Shown here one piece after another: positions 55,801 to 64,000 of a stretch of DNA of 64,000 nucleotides. Position numbers and translations under genes: made by a program. The stretch comes from Amphibalanus amphitrite (Eukaryota; Arthropoda; Thecostraca; Balanomorpha; Balanidae): positions 1-64,000 of the forward strand of contig NW_024883075.1 of assembly GCF_019059575.1 (NCBI RefSeq), read 5' to 3'. The notes beneath the pieces are model-generated. The model was not told the DNA's origin. It saw nothing but the letters and a program-made list of their open reading frames with translations, and ran no database searches. Within the stretch, counting starts at the first letter, position 1, and every line of letters starts with the position of its first letter.

Positions 55801-58800
55801 ACATCCCTGATTTTCGTTCCCTCACAGGTCCGTACGGCACGGGTAAGACCTACACCATGGCGCACGGCGTCAAACACATTCTGAACGGGAGCGAGGACTC
55901 GAGGATCCTCATCTGCACCCACAGCAACAGGTAAAGACTACGCTCATCGAGTGATGTCAGCCTCTGAGAAACTCAAATGCATGGATGGTTCCCGAAGGGC
56001 GTGTTGTTGCGGATGAATAACGTAATAAGGTGCTGGTCAGAGCCTAATCAAAAGGTGTCTGAGGTTAGTTTAATCCCCCATCCTGGTCATGGGTAGGTAA
56101 CCACGTTTGTGTTTCATTTCCTAATGAAGGACGAAAACGACATAAATTTTTCAGACACAATTTATTGTCCATATTTTGTTAACATCGTCATATAGCCATA
56201 TTGTAACCTTTCTCTGTCACATGGCTGTAAAATTAATGTCGGATGCTCGGATGCCGTTCGCATCACTTATTCTCACGTTCTATTTTTTCCTCTCGTTTCG
56301 ATGATCTACATATCTTCGTTATTATTCGGCCCCAGTCCGTCGCCCTCTCTGACCCCCCCCCCCCCTTTCTCTAGCGCTGCCGATCTCTACATCCGAGAGT
56401 ATCTGGCCGGGTACGTGAAGGGCGGCATGGAGTCGGCCCGTCCGCTGCGGGTCTACTACCGACGCAGGAGGCTGGGAACAGTGCACTACACCGTCCGACC
56501 GGTCAGTTAAAAACGTTAACGCTTTCTTTATGTGTGTACGAACTTGATGTAATGGGCGTACTTTGTGCGGTTAGCAGCTGTCACTTGTGTCCATTTTTTG
56601 TTGTATTCATTATTTATAGCCACCGTGGTATTCATCTTGCTATTTAAATTAGTGGTTAATTGCACGTTATATTTCTTAAAATGTTGTCGACGGCCAGGTC
56701 CGTACCGTTAAATGACTAGGGAGACGCTTTAGCACTTACATTATCTATTCCAGTCTTCTCCTGTGTTCCGTTTACGCCGTCTCTCTGTTCCTCAGTCCGA
56801 TCTCTTTTCACCATATTTGCACACCGTCTCTTCTCTCCCATTTCAGTTTTCACATCATTACTCTTTCTTAGTTTCACACATTCTCTGCTTCTCAGCTTGC
56901 AGGCTGAGGTAATCATCAGTCCACAAATACTCACACCTTGTCCATTTATGTTTTGTGTAATCCCCATTGACGTCGTCTCTCTGTTCCCCAGTTCACGCTG
57001 CGGGAGGACTCTGACGCTGACGACGACGTGGTGTTCCGTCATCCCACCACTGAGGACATACTGCGACACCGGGTCATCGTCTGCACGCTGGCCGTCTCAA
57101 AGTAAGTGGAAAACGTCTGTTCTCTGTCCATCTCAAACTAACGCCCACTGCAGGACACCGGGTCATCGTCTGTACACTGGCCGTATCAAAGTAAGTGGAA
57201 AACGTCTGTTATCTGTACATCTTAAACTATCATCCACTGCAGGACACCGGGTCATCGTCTGTACGCTGGCCGTGTCTAAGTAAGTGACACTGCGACACCA
57301 CGTCATGACACGGCGTCAGTAGCTCCGGCACCGTGTCGTTGTCTGCCCTCTCGATCTCAACTTCAGCGGAGAACAGCGTAGCTGCCTCCACCATCCGCAA
57401 TCCACATCGGCCCTCCCGACACACGGGCAAACACGCCTGGGGCTGATTTACACCGGAGCGTTAAACGACGCTCTACCCTGCTAAGTATGTAATTACGAGC
57501 GAGCGCAGCGAGCGAAGCGAGTCTTTTCGATATAACAGAAAAATCTCAATATGAGCGGCCCGGCCCGGCCTGTAACGCTTTTGAGAGGCTTATATCTCAG
57601 CAACCGCTGGACCGATAAGGCCTGCGGTCTTTTTTGCTGGGTAGCCCCATCCCTTCTACCCCGTAACTGACTACTTTTGATACATCTCAGTGACCGTCGT
57701 GGCACGTGCCACGTGAAAAGTCAAAGGTGTCCAAGCTGTTTTGAAAAAGTAATGATTTTGAGAGGCCCATATCTCAGCAGCCGCTTGGGCGATTGTCTTG
57801 CGGTAATTTTTGTAGGGTAGCTGCATCCCTTCTACCAAAGGTCGGATACTCTTGATCTACGTTAGTGACCCCCACTGCACGTGCAAAATGCAAAAAGAAG
57901 AGATGCCAAATTTGTTCCCATTTCAATAACACTGTAATTACTGGGGCGATTTCGCTGAAACTTGGCATACAGGTAGGCACCCATCAGGCAATGCATTCCC
58001 ATGTGTTGCGGTTAGGGTGCTACTGCACGTGCGCACGTGCAGGGGGCGCTCCCAGATCTCGAGAACGGCTGGGCCGATTGCGCTCAAATTTGGTACACGG
58101 TTGGGGACTAGTTAGTAGGGTGCCGTGCAAAAGTCAGTTTGGACCCCGTATGCACGTGCGCACGTGCAGAATACCGCTTCCAGATCTCAGGAACGGCTGG
58201 GCCGATTGCGTTCAAATTTGGCACACCGCTAGCGACCGGTTAAAAGGGTGCTTTGCACAAGCCCGTTGGAAGTACCCTCTCGCCCTTCCGCACGTGCAGG
58301 GCTCACTATCTCGCTCGCTCGTTCTTCGCCCAAAAAGGCGTTTTACTCAAATTCGACGCGGGATGATCAGACTCTGCCTCCCATTAATTGGACTAGACAC
58401 TATTCAGCCGTGACGTGAGTCGATCATTCATTTATTCATTCATGTCGTGAACATTAAAAATGCGAATTAGCCCTGGCGATCCTTATCTAATCTAACCATC
58501 TCTCTCTGTTGTTGGCCACTCCGCTAACCGTCTCTCCCCACTCTCAGGTACCTAACGTGGCTGGACCTGCCTGAGGACACCTTCAGCCACATTCTGGTGG
58601 ACGAGGCTGCTCAGGCTCTGGAGTGGGAGGCGGCCCGGGTCCTCTCCCTGGCTGGACCACAGACCAGGCTGGTCCTGGCTGGGGACCACCTGCAGGTCAG
58701 TGATGGAGGGGAAAATGGAGGTTGGGATGTTGAGCCGTGGGTCTTTTTTACTCTAAGTGTATTTGAATAACAATGACTCACGCCTTCCTCGGCTTCCTGG

Positions 58801-60868
58801 GTCTTGGGCTCGTATTTCGACGCTATTGATGTGTTTCTGCGTCATATTGGGTCACATCGGGACATAATGGGCTAACCAATTAGTACGTGAGCTTGTGTCC
58901 TTCTTCGCTTTGCTCGCTGTCCTTAACGGACATTGCTATCTCACTTATCCCCTGGCGCCCTGACATCATTATTCCAACGGTAAGTTGGCGCCGGACGTAT
59001 TCTACTCTGACGACTGGCGTAACCATGCCCATCATCAGCATTCAGCTGTCTCTGGACGTCTACCCTGAAGTACGTCGGGAGAGGCGTTACCCCCAATGAC
59101 GTCATTATTCCATCATCAGCTGTCTCCGGACGTCTACTCTGAAGTGTGTCGTGAGCGGTGGTACCCCCAATGACGCCATTATGTCCATCATCAGCTGTCA
59201 CCGGACGTCTACTCTGAAGTGTGTCGGGAGCGGCGGTTTGAGCGGTCCCTTCTGGAGCGTCTTCAGGAACGTTACGGCTCCGACTTCCCCTGTGCCATCA
59301 CACTGCATGAGAACTACCGTTCGCACTCCGACATCGTGAAGGTAAGGGGGAATAAAGGGGACCGGTTATGTTGGAAAAAGGCTTTTGATAACGAGGATCT
59401 GCGTTAATTTACTTAAAGGTAGTGTGCCAGCTTTCTTGGACCGTATGGAGTTAATGGCCCAGATAAGGAGAACCGGATTTTTAGAACTTATCCATACCTT
59501 CAAAACTCATGGAAACGTCTTAAATTCTTCAAATTTTGAGTACCCCAGTGCGAAATTCGCCCCGACGGGTTGTCGGTCGTACCCCAACCACATTTCACAC
59601 CACTATGAACAATAAATGCACACACTGAAATCGCTATTACCGATATGCTCATCCAATCAAGTTTCGATAAACCCGTTCATCATCATCTCCTGCGGTTTCG
59701 AACACGCCTGTTAGGTGGCTTCTGATGCTCGTCGAGGTCGGAATTTCCAAATACGCGTGGTGCGTCGGGCCGCGCGCTCTGACTTCGGCCAAGAAAAATG
59801 CGTCAGCTGATCATTGTCATTTCTGCCACTTGCGTGTGGTGAAATGGGGTCATGACTTATAAGACGGCTTTTTCATATCAATTATTTTACATAAAATCAT
59901 ATTTCAAACCATAAATAATGTTCGACAGCCAAATAAAAGAAACAATACCAATACGGGCTTACAGTTTAAGGCTCGACATTGTGTTGTCTACGATTAGACA
60001 GCTGATAACTCATTCCCGTACGTCGTATGGTCGTAACACTATAATGACCTTTGCTTATTGTCACAAGTGCGCCGCATTCGCGATTGTTGCCCGACGCCTG
60101 TTTGCAGGTGAGCCCACTACAGTTGTTATACATATCTAAAAACCGAAAAACTTTTAGGCGAAAAAGGCACTATTCCAGGCCCATTTTTGATTTTTTTTGC
60201 GATATTAGGTAAGAACAGAAGCTTCTTATCCTAGGAAAAATAAAATGGGAAATCTTTCAAAGGTGGCACACTACCTTTAACGATTGGTGAGAAGGCGAGC
60301 GATCATGGGGTAGTTCAGTAACCTCTATGCTTTTACGTGCCGAGTACGAAGTTCGTAATGATCATGGATAAATATTGTACGTGGTCCAATAGATCGTATA
60401 GGTGTAAGGACGTGTGCCAAAACAAGAGCTTGCTGGTAGGTTTCTCTAAATCATGTTTATCCCTAAAAAAGAAAAAAATCCACGAATATAGCGAAGAGAA
60501 TGCAGTCTATTCGCATATTGTTTATTTCAACATAAGCCAACTTTCCCTTCAGCCCCTAACCAAACAACCAACCAATCGACCCCCCCCCCCCCCCCCTCCT
60601 GATATCCATCTAACCCGCCCACCAAATTGAACTGTGACCACTGTCATTAACCCCTTCCCCGCCACGCAGACCTCATCTGACCCCTGTTAAAGCCTAACTG
60701 GCCTCTCCCCCCTCCGCACAGATGACCTCGGAGCTGTTCTACGGCCGTCGTCTGAAGAGCCGCGCCCATCCGGGCCGCCACCCCGAATGGCCGCCCGTGT
60801 CGGTGTTCAGCGCACGAGGCACCGCCCGCCAGACCAGCGGAGACACCGGCTATTGTAACGACGAGGAG
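46635..60868 (+). CDS. HELZ: HELZ, probable RNA helicase with CCCH zinc finger (partial, 14 exons)
   Basis: Fourteen exons join with GT-AG borders and consistent phase: 46635-46846, 47305-47607, 52175-52378, 52822-53072, 53657-53786, 54196-54295, 54718-54892, 55284-55387, 55828-55930, 56375-56501, 56992-57101, 58548-58695, 59195-59341 and 60722-60868. They give about 753 residues. The order CCCH zinc finger, beta-rich middle region, then Upf1-like helicase core with GPYGTGKT (Walker A), DEAAQA (Walker B), LAGDHLQ (motif III) and ENYRSH (motif IV) is that of animal HELZ, a cytoplasmic SF1 helicase linked to mRNA translation and decay. The finger context [10 protein letters not shown] and [10 protein letters not shown] matches HELZ rather than UPF1 or MOV10. 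The TPR-like N-terminus, motifs V-VI and the long disordered tail are missing from the window. Coding exons are GC-rich against AT-richer introns. Intron 2 hosts a 4-kb hAT element. Confidence 0.9.
47305..47607 (+). CDS. HELZ: HELZ exon: region after the zinc finger
   Basis: The acceptor is CCCCCAG and the donor GTAAGAAG. Its 101 codons ([20 protein letters not shown] onward) have no named domain but fall between the finger and the conserved FRQ segment, as in vertebrate HELZ. Confidence 0.8.
47960..49420. repeat. GCGCCCC-rich degenerate minisatellite
   Basis: Units of about 30-40 bases such as ATGGCGCCCCTCTGAAACC and ATCACAGTCGCCCCATC alternate over nearly 1.5 kb. From about 49250 the unit changes to ATGCCGCCCCTCAATG. 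The same phrases reappear at the far end of the hAT element (51815-51885), so the array belongs to the element. Confidence 0.85.
49425..51185. mobile_element. TTAA-family MITE, copy 11, partial outer host
   Basis: Sequence at 49430-49972 and 51142-51185 is colinear with the interior of copy 10 (for example AAAGTTATTG before the junction and TATTTTTGGAG after it). Both terminal hairpins are missing. Copy 10 inserted into it at TTAA. Confidence 0.7.
49973..51141. mobile_element. TTAA-flanked MITE, copy 10
   Basis: It begins TTAACCCGCGCCGGGCCGG and ends CCGGCCCGGCGCGGGTTAA, a perfect inverted match. Hairpins GGGGTGTTTGAACACCCC (left) and its degraded mirror (about 51073-51100) are present. The interior is colinear with copies 2 and 5. 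Confidence 0.85.
51186..51857. other. Unassigned interior of the hAT element
   Basis: No transposase motif is recognised. AT-rich. Confidence 0.45.
52040..52174 (+). repeat. Tandem copies of the HELZ exon 3 acceptor
   Basis: CGACAGGTGCGTTTTGAGGTG (about 52045) and CGACAGGTGCGTTTCGAGTT (about 52116) precede the real CACAGGTGCGTTTCGAGATG (52171). Each keeps the acceptor AG and the first 11-15 exon bases, then runs into intron-like sequence. Confidence 0.85.
52175..52378 (+). CDS. HELZ: HELZ exon: FRQ-type conserved region
   Basis: It reads [20 protein letters not shown], matching the FNTEIFGTFRQ segment of vertebrate HELZ. 68 codons, phase 0 at both ends, donor GTGAGGAA. Confidence 0.85.
52822..53072 (+). 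CDS. HELZ: HELZ exon: linker and LEEAAR helix region
   Basis: An acidic, Pro-rich start is followed by [20 protein letters not shown], the counterpart of the LLYIEEIAQ helix in vertebrate HELZ. It ends in phase 2 at GTGAGTAA. Confidence 0.85.
53657..53786 (+). CDS. HELZ: HELZ exon: beta-barrel-like region
   Basis: It reads [20 protein letters not shown] and [15 protein letters not shown], aligned by eye with [20 protein letters not shown] of HELZ. Acceptor CGCCAG, donor GTGAGACA. Confidence 0.85.
54196..54295 (+). CDS. HELZ: HELZ exon: [19 protein letters not shown] segment
   Basis: A 33-codon exon matching [20 protein letters not shown] of HELZ; ends in phase 1. The acceptor tract is CCGCCCCCAG. 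Confidence 0.85.
54718..54892 (+). CDS. HELZ: HELZ exon: segment before the helicase core
   Basis: It encodes [20 protein letters not shown] and ends PTIPWNPAR, equal to the LQFQLNRLPLCEMHYALD and PTIPWSPNR segments of HELZ. Phase 1 in, phase 2 out. Confidence 0.85.
55284..55387 (+). CDS. HELZ: HELZ exon: Q-motif region
   Basis: It reads [13 protein letters not shown], the Q-motif-like sequence that precedes Walker A in Upf1-like helicases, and ends LPPVLVLG. Confidence 0.85.
55828..55930 (+). CDS. HELZ: HELZ exon: Walker A (motif I)
   Basis: It reads [19 protein letters not shown] with the P-loop Lys and Thr intact, then ILICTHSNR, which is helicase motif Ia. Phase 1 in, phase 2 out. Confidence 0.9.
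56375..56501 (+). CDS. HELZ: HELZ exon: motif Ib region
   Basis: It reads [15 protein letters not shown] and [17 protein letters not shown], closely parallel to HELZ (SAADLYIKDYL, ARPLRVYFRNRWVKTVH). The acceptor is an unusually long C tract ending TCTCTAG; the donor is GTCAGTTA. Confidence 0.9.
56992..57101 (+). CDS. HELZ: HELZ exon: [11 protein letters not shown] segment
   Basis: It encodes [18 protein letters not shown] and [16 protein letters not shown], corresponding to EDILKHRVVVVTLNTSQ. It ends in phase 2 at GTAAGTGG. Its last 37 bases are repeated twice just downstream. Confidence 0.85.
57119..57284 (+). repeat. Two extra copies of the end of HELZ exon 11
   Basis: Copies at 57154-57190 and 57243-57279 each have an acceptor (CCACTGCAG), 37 exon-like bases (GACACCGGGTCATCGTCTG onward) and a donor (GTAAGTG). 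Inclusion of one or both would shift the frame before the next exon at 58548. Confidence 0.85.
57495..58325. repeat. Modular intronic repeat with CACGTG sites
   Basis: The block opens with CGAGCGAGCGCAGCGAGCG and closes with CTCGCTCGCTCG. Four to five modules of about 120-180 bases share ATCTCAGGAACGGCTGGGCC and TTCAAATTTGGCACA-like phrases. Eight CACGTG hexamers lie between 57703 and 58298, several in pairs (GCACGTGCGCACGTGC). The 182-codon frame across 57865-58413 is an accident of the repeat. Confidence 0.75.
58548..58695 (+). CDS. HELZ: HELZ exon: Walker B (DEAA) and motif III
   Basis: It reads [20 protein letters not shown], continuing AQALEWE, and ends [13 protein letters not shown] is the Upf1-like Walker B and GDHLQ is motif III. 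Phase 2 in, phase 0 out. Confidence 0.9.
59020..59194 (+). repeat. Two extra copies of the start of HELZ exon 13
   Basis: CATCAGCATTCAGCTGTCTCTGG at about 59033 and CATCATCAGCTGTCTCCGGA at about 59111 repeat the acceptor and about 45 bases of the exon, followed by GTTACCCCCAATGACGTCAT or GTACCCCCAATGACGCCAT spacers. The third copy is the real exon at 59195. Confidence 0.85.
59195..59341 (+). CDS. HELZ: HELZ exon: motif IV region
   Basis: It reads [20 protein letters not shown] and [15 protein letters not shown], matching [20 protein letters not shown] and LLCENYRSHEAII. 49 codons, phase 0. Confidence 0.9.
59413..60280. mobile_element. TTAA-flanked element with AGGTAGTGTGCCA ends (868 bp) in HELZ intron 13
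   Basis: TTAA at 59413-59416 is followed by AGGTAGTGTGCCAGCTTTC; the right end reads inward AGGTAGTGTGCCACCTTTG before TTAA at 60277-60280. The end style is like the element at 26942-27637. No transposase is recognised. Confidence 0.8.
60722..60868 (+). CDS. HELZ: HELZ exon: TSELFY segment (last visible exon)
   Basis: It reads [18 protein letters not shown] and [18 protein letters not shown], matching TSELFYEGKL and LTFFTARGEDVQ. Phase 0, donor GTATGTGT. Motifs V and VI must lie beyond the window or in unseen exons. Confidence 0.9.
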
Positions 60869-61235
60869 GTATGTGTACTGTGTGCAGTTTTTACCGGCTA
60901 CTGTAAGTTGAAACGACAAAGAGGTATGTGTATTGTCCAATGTCCAGTGTAATCGGAGCTCAGTACGACAGGCCAGTGTTTATACTGGCTGCGGTAGCGA
61001 CGAAGAGGTATGTGTACTGGGGTGAAGTACGACAAACCAGCGGGGGTAGCGGCTTCTGTAACGACTAACAGGTATGTGTATTGTGTAATGGAGCGAAGTA
61101 CGACAAACGTCCAGCGGGGTGAACGGCTTATGTAACGACGAGGAGATATAACTTATAAGTGGTCTAGGCTCGACCTGTCGGCCAGTGCGGAGTTAACGGC
61201 TTCTGCAACGACGAAGAGGTATGTGTAATAGACGG
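60869..61235 (+). repeat. Serial copies of the HELZ exon 14 donor end
   Basis: About five degenerate copies of GGCTTCTGTAACGACGAAGAG followed by GTATGTGT lie at about 60895, 60987, 61043, 61121 and 61198, spaced 60-90 bases. Most keep the donor consensus; the copy at 61121 has GATATAAC instead. Confidence 0.8.
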
Positions 61236-61360
61236 GATGCTACACTATATTTTGGAGGTATGCTATATGATGTGGTATGCTAGGTTATGACGAGATATGA
61301 TATTTAGTAGGAAACACGAATCACGATGGAGAGGAATGGGATAGGACGGGATATGATGTA

Positions 61361-63285
61361 GGGGAGAGTGGGGCACATTCGTGCAAAAATGGATAAATCC
61401 ATATATCTGTTCTTTGCTTAGTGCAACGGCAAAATTGTTGATTGTGGTATGGAAAGGAACTATTGCAGATATTTTTCCTCTTTAAAAGTTATCCTCTAAA
61501 ATTATTGCTTCTATTAGAAAAAATGACTTTTAATAACTCTGAACGTTTGCACGAAACTGCCCCACCTATGGGGCACATTCGTGCAAGGGGTGGGGCACTT
61601 CCGTGCACCCTGCAAAGTTCTAGAAATTACCGGGCATTACCAGAAATTTACCAAAGGAAATTGGCAGGGGGTCATTTCACTTGATTCCTTTCGACAAGAA
61701 TGCATTCCACAACATATGTACAGGGATGTTCACGAAAAACTGACACATTTTAAAACGACTTTGTGAGCATGTGAGAGCTCACGGAGACTTGACTTGCATG
61801 CCATTCGAAAGCCTGTTGAAAAAAGTTTTGTATCTGCATAGCTCCTTTAGTTAGCATCACATGAGCTTCCAAATGAATAAGAAAGCGTTAAAATGGGGAA
61901 ATTTGACTTGGCGACAAACTTTAACGGAAAAACAATGAAGCTCTCGCGGCTGCCATCTGCCACCACGACTGAACCAGTCTACGAATTCGTCTAAAATTTG
62001 ACATATTAATGTTTGGATGGATTATGTTTTATACTATTGGCATATTGTGGGCAAATTCCTAAGGAATGCCAAAATTGGCAGGCTTGGAAGTGCTGATGTC
62101 AGAAACCATGGCCGCATGCTGGCAGTCACTGTAGAGTGGTACCGTGCCATCTTTTAACAGCTTCTGTTAGCTACTGTAGCGGAAATGGGTCGACGTCTAC
62201 ACCATTTGGTGGTTCTGGCACGTCAGGGCCACCCTACGTACAGTAACGGCGATCGTCGGTCTCACACGAGAACAGGGGGGAGGGGGCACTTGTCTCGCGC
62301 ATCACCTCTCACCCATAGCCGGCCATTTCGCTCTACCTCAACTCCGTGGACTATTCCTGTGGGGTCACGTGAGTGACATGATCTGTAGCAGCGGCCCAAA
62401 GGACATCAAACCTCCCGACGAGTGCAGTGAGAGATGTTGCAATTCTCCAGGCACGTGCCCAAAAACGGGGAATAATTTCCTGTTTCGGGCTGAGTCGTGC
62501 ACTGCTCCAAAAACTCGTCATCTGCAAAATACGCTGTAACTTCTTAGAAACGAAAATGACATGATCCCAAAATATGTCAATACAAACTTAGAAGTCCACT
62601 CTATTTGCCCATAGCATGATCACCGTTCTGAGGGCAAGTGTTTTCTCGTAATTCGGAAATAAAATGTGTCAGTTTTTCGTGAACATCCCTGTAGAAAGAA
62701 TGGGCTGGCCAACAAGAATGTGCCAACTGCCGGCCTCCGTGACCTCGCCAAGTTCGCGTGAATTACTCGTCACGACGTCGCAAGCAGCCGAGACTGAGTC
62801 AGGCGAGCGTCATTAGTGAAACCTACTATATGTAGATAAAGTCATAAATAGCAAAGACTAAAAAAAAATATGCACGAATGTGCCCCCAGGCAGTGCGTAC
62901 ACGAACCTGCCCCACAACGTTATTTGTAATATATTTCAAAATTTCTTGTTGAAAAATGACACTTTGTCAACAAACAAGTTTGCAGCAGTTCCGTGAATAG
63001 AGTGAGCATCTTCGCCCCCAATTTTGAAAAGCTGAACCACATTTCCGAGTCAGGATCACGAAAATGGATGATATGAGAAAAGTTTGGAAAGGTCACGAAT
63101 ATTACAAATTTGCGTTTTTATCAAGCATGACAGCAGGTATGTACAGTGTTGTCTTCTACGGTGAACGAAGGGCGGCAATGATAGACATATTTCCATAATT
63201 TACCTTGAGCTCGTGCAGTCACTCGTGTTCCCATAAACTGCTGAAAACGAATGTGCCCCATGCACGAATGTGCCCCACTCTCCCC
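61361..63285. mobile_element. TA-flanked element with GGGGAGAGTGGGG ends, copy B
   Basis: GGGGAGAGTGGGGCACATTC on the left is inverted on the right (GAATGTGCCCCACTCTCCCC) with TA on both sides. Subterminal GGGGCACATTCGTGCA units recur at 61569-61610 and 62872-62915. A smaller TA-flanked element (61721-62691) is nested inside. No transposase is recognised. It shares only the outer 13 bases with copy A at 29059-31245. Confidence 0.8.
61721..62691. mobile_element. Tc1/mariner-type non-autonomous element (971 bp)
   Basis: CAGGGATGTTCACGAAAAAC and a further 11 bases form a perfect 31-base inverted repeat with the right end, flanked by TA (61719-61720 and 62692-62693). CAGGGxTGTxC ends with a TA duplication are typical of Tc1/mariner. 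No transposase frame is visible. Confidence 0.85.
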
Positions 63286-63847
63286 TAGGTTATGATGGGA
63301 TTTGGTGTGGTGAAATAGGGTATGGCCGAGAAACTAGGATGGGTTATGATGAAATGGTATATTGTATTGTGAGAGCCGAGAGGTTAGGATGGTTCTAGAA
63401 CGGAGTGGTGTACCTATAGCTTAATTTTGGGTAATTGGTGGCGGAGTGAACATTCAGATATTGGTCTAAAATGATTGGAGTTTTTGAGACGCCTCTCAGC
63501 CTGACAGCGGTACCAGGACATCGCAAGGCCATATATAGTAGGTAGCGACGCTGAGCGATTTGTTTACAGCCAGTTTCGATCCCGATGACGCAAATGGACA
63601 TCGTCTAACCCTTACTTGACATCGAAGAAGACAATTTTGTTTACCTGCTGACGGTGTTGTGGATGGCTGTATGATTTATGGTGTTAGTTAACGTACCCCA
63701 TACCCTGTTGGTGTAGGAGTTATTCTGTCTTCGGGTGTAAAAAAGTGAGCCGCTTAACCCCGCTTCCAGGTGTACTAAGTATACCCTGTAACTCCGTTTC
63801 CGGATGTACGAATTAAACCGTCCAACGCCTTTTTCCAGCTGGTGTCC
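63286..63847. other. Unassigned sequence
   Basis: No further HELZ exon was found after 60868. Confidence 0.5.
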
Positions 63848-64000
63848 AGGGTGTTTCATAAAGAATGTCAATTTTAAATTCGCCATATTAACCATATAAA
63901 ACAATATATTTGCATAATTTTCAGATTCACATACACCAGAAGACTTGGACATTTGATTTTTGTCGGTTCTATTTCCTCTATCTAGACAAACGGTTCCACG
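63848..64000 (+). mobile_element. Possible left end of a Tc1/mariner element
   Basis: CAGGGTGTTTCATAAAGAAT at 63848 resembles common mariner termini, but no TA precedes it (the flank reads GGTGTC) and its other end lies outside the window. Confidence 0.3.

Noticed and set aside
57865-58413. 182-codon frame with CxxC-like and Arg-rich segments
   Set aside because: It lies in a repeated intronic module of HELZ and does not connect in phase to flanking exons.

Overview
This window looks like nuclear DNA of an invertebrate animal, probably an arthropod and possibly a crustacean. The genes are split by GT-AG introns, DNA transposons and MITEs are very dense, microsatellites and minisatellites are common, and the two recognisable host genes are the conserved metazoan genes COMMD3 and HELZ. 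The lineage guess is inference; nothing in the window is diagnostic of a species.

Host genes. (1) COMMD3 lies on the minus strand (33954 to 33075) in three coding exons. Its upstream flank, probably a 5'-UTR intron, holds a 2.7-kb non-LTR retrotransposon (34007-36693) bounded by a 15-bp target-site duplication. (2) HELZ, an Upf1-like superfamily 1 RNA helicase with a CCCH zinc finger, lies on the plus strand. Fourteen phase-compatible exons (46635-60868) encode about 753 residues, from the zinc finger through Walker A, the DEAA box and helicase motif III and beyond. The amino-terminal exons upstream and the last helicase motifs plus tail are not visible and probably lie outside.

Everything else is mostly a layered cemetery of transposons. 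(a) A family of TTAA-flanked non-autonomous elements (piggyBac-like ends, CCCTCGC or CCCGCGC) of about 0.9-1.2 kb has a homopolymer G/C hairpin at each end and is packed with AGGTCA/TGACCT hexamers. Copies lie at 302-1252, 3783-4975, about 9690-10686, 12147-18587, 12304-18147, 14649-15575, 22215-26731, 23615-24500, 30151-31164, 49973-51141 and about 49425-51185. (b) hAT-type elements with 8-bp duplications lie at 2973-3233, 7997-10944, 23009-26582, 25234-25632 and 47858-51902. (c) TA-flanked elements lie at 12686-17349, 29059-31245, 61361-63285 and 61721-62691. (d) Two further TTAA-flanked elements lie at 26942-27637 and 59413-60280. Several are nested three or four deep, and empty-site comparison with other copies inside the window confirms most boundaries.

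The remaining repeats are a 40-bp minisatellite (27638-31938, split by a transposon), a GCGCCCC-rich minisatellite inside a hAT element in HELZ intron 2, GA tracts, several foldback MITEs, tRNA-like SINE heads, LINE fragments and a dead mariner transposase. The most unusual features are three: tandem duplication of the splice-site edges of four separate HELZ exons, the density of nuclear-receptor-like half-sites in the TTAA elements, and the short inverted repeats plus hammerhead-like core at the ends of the retrotransposon.
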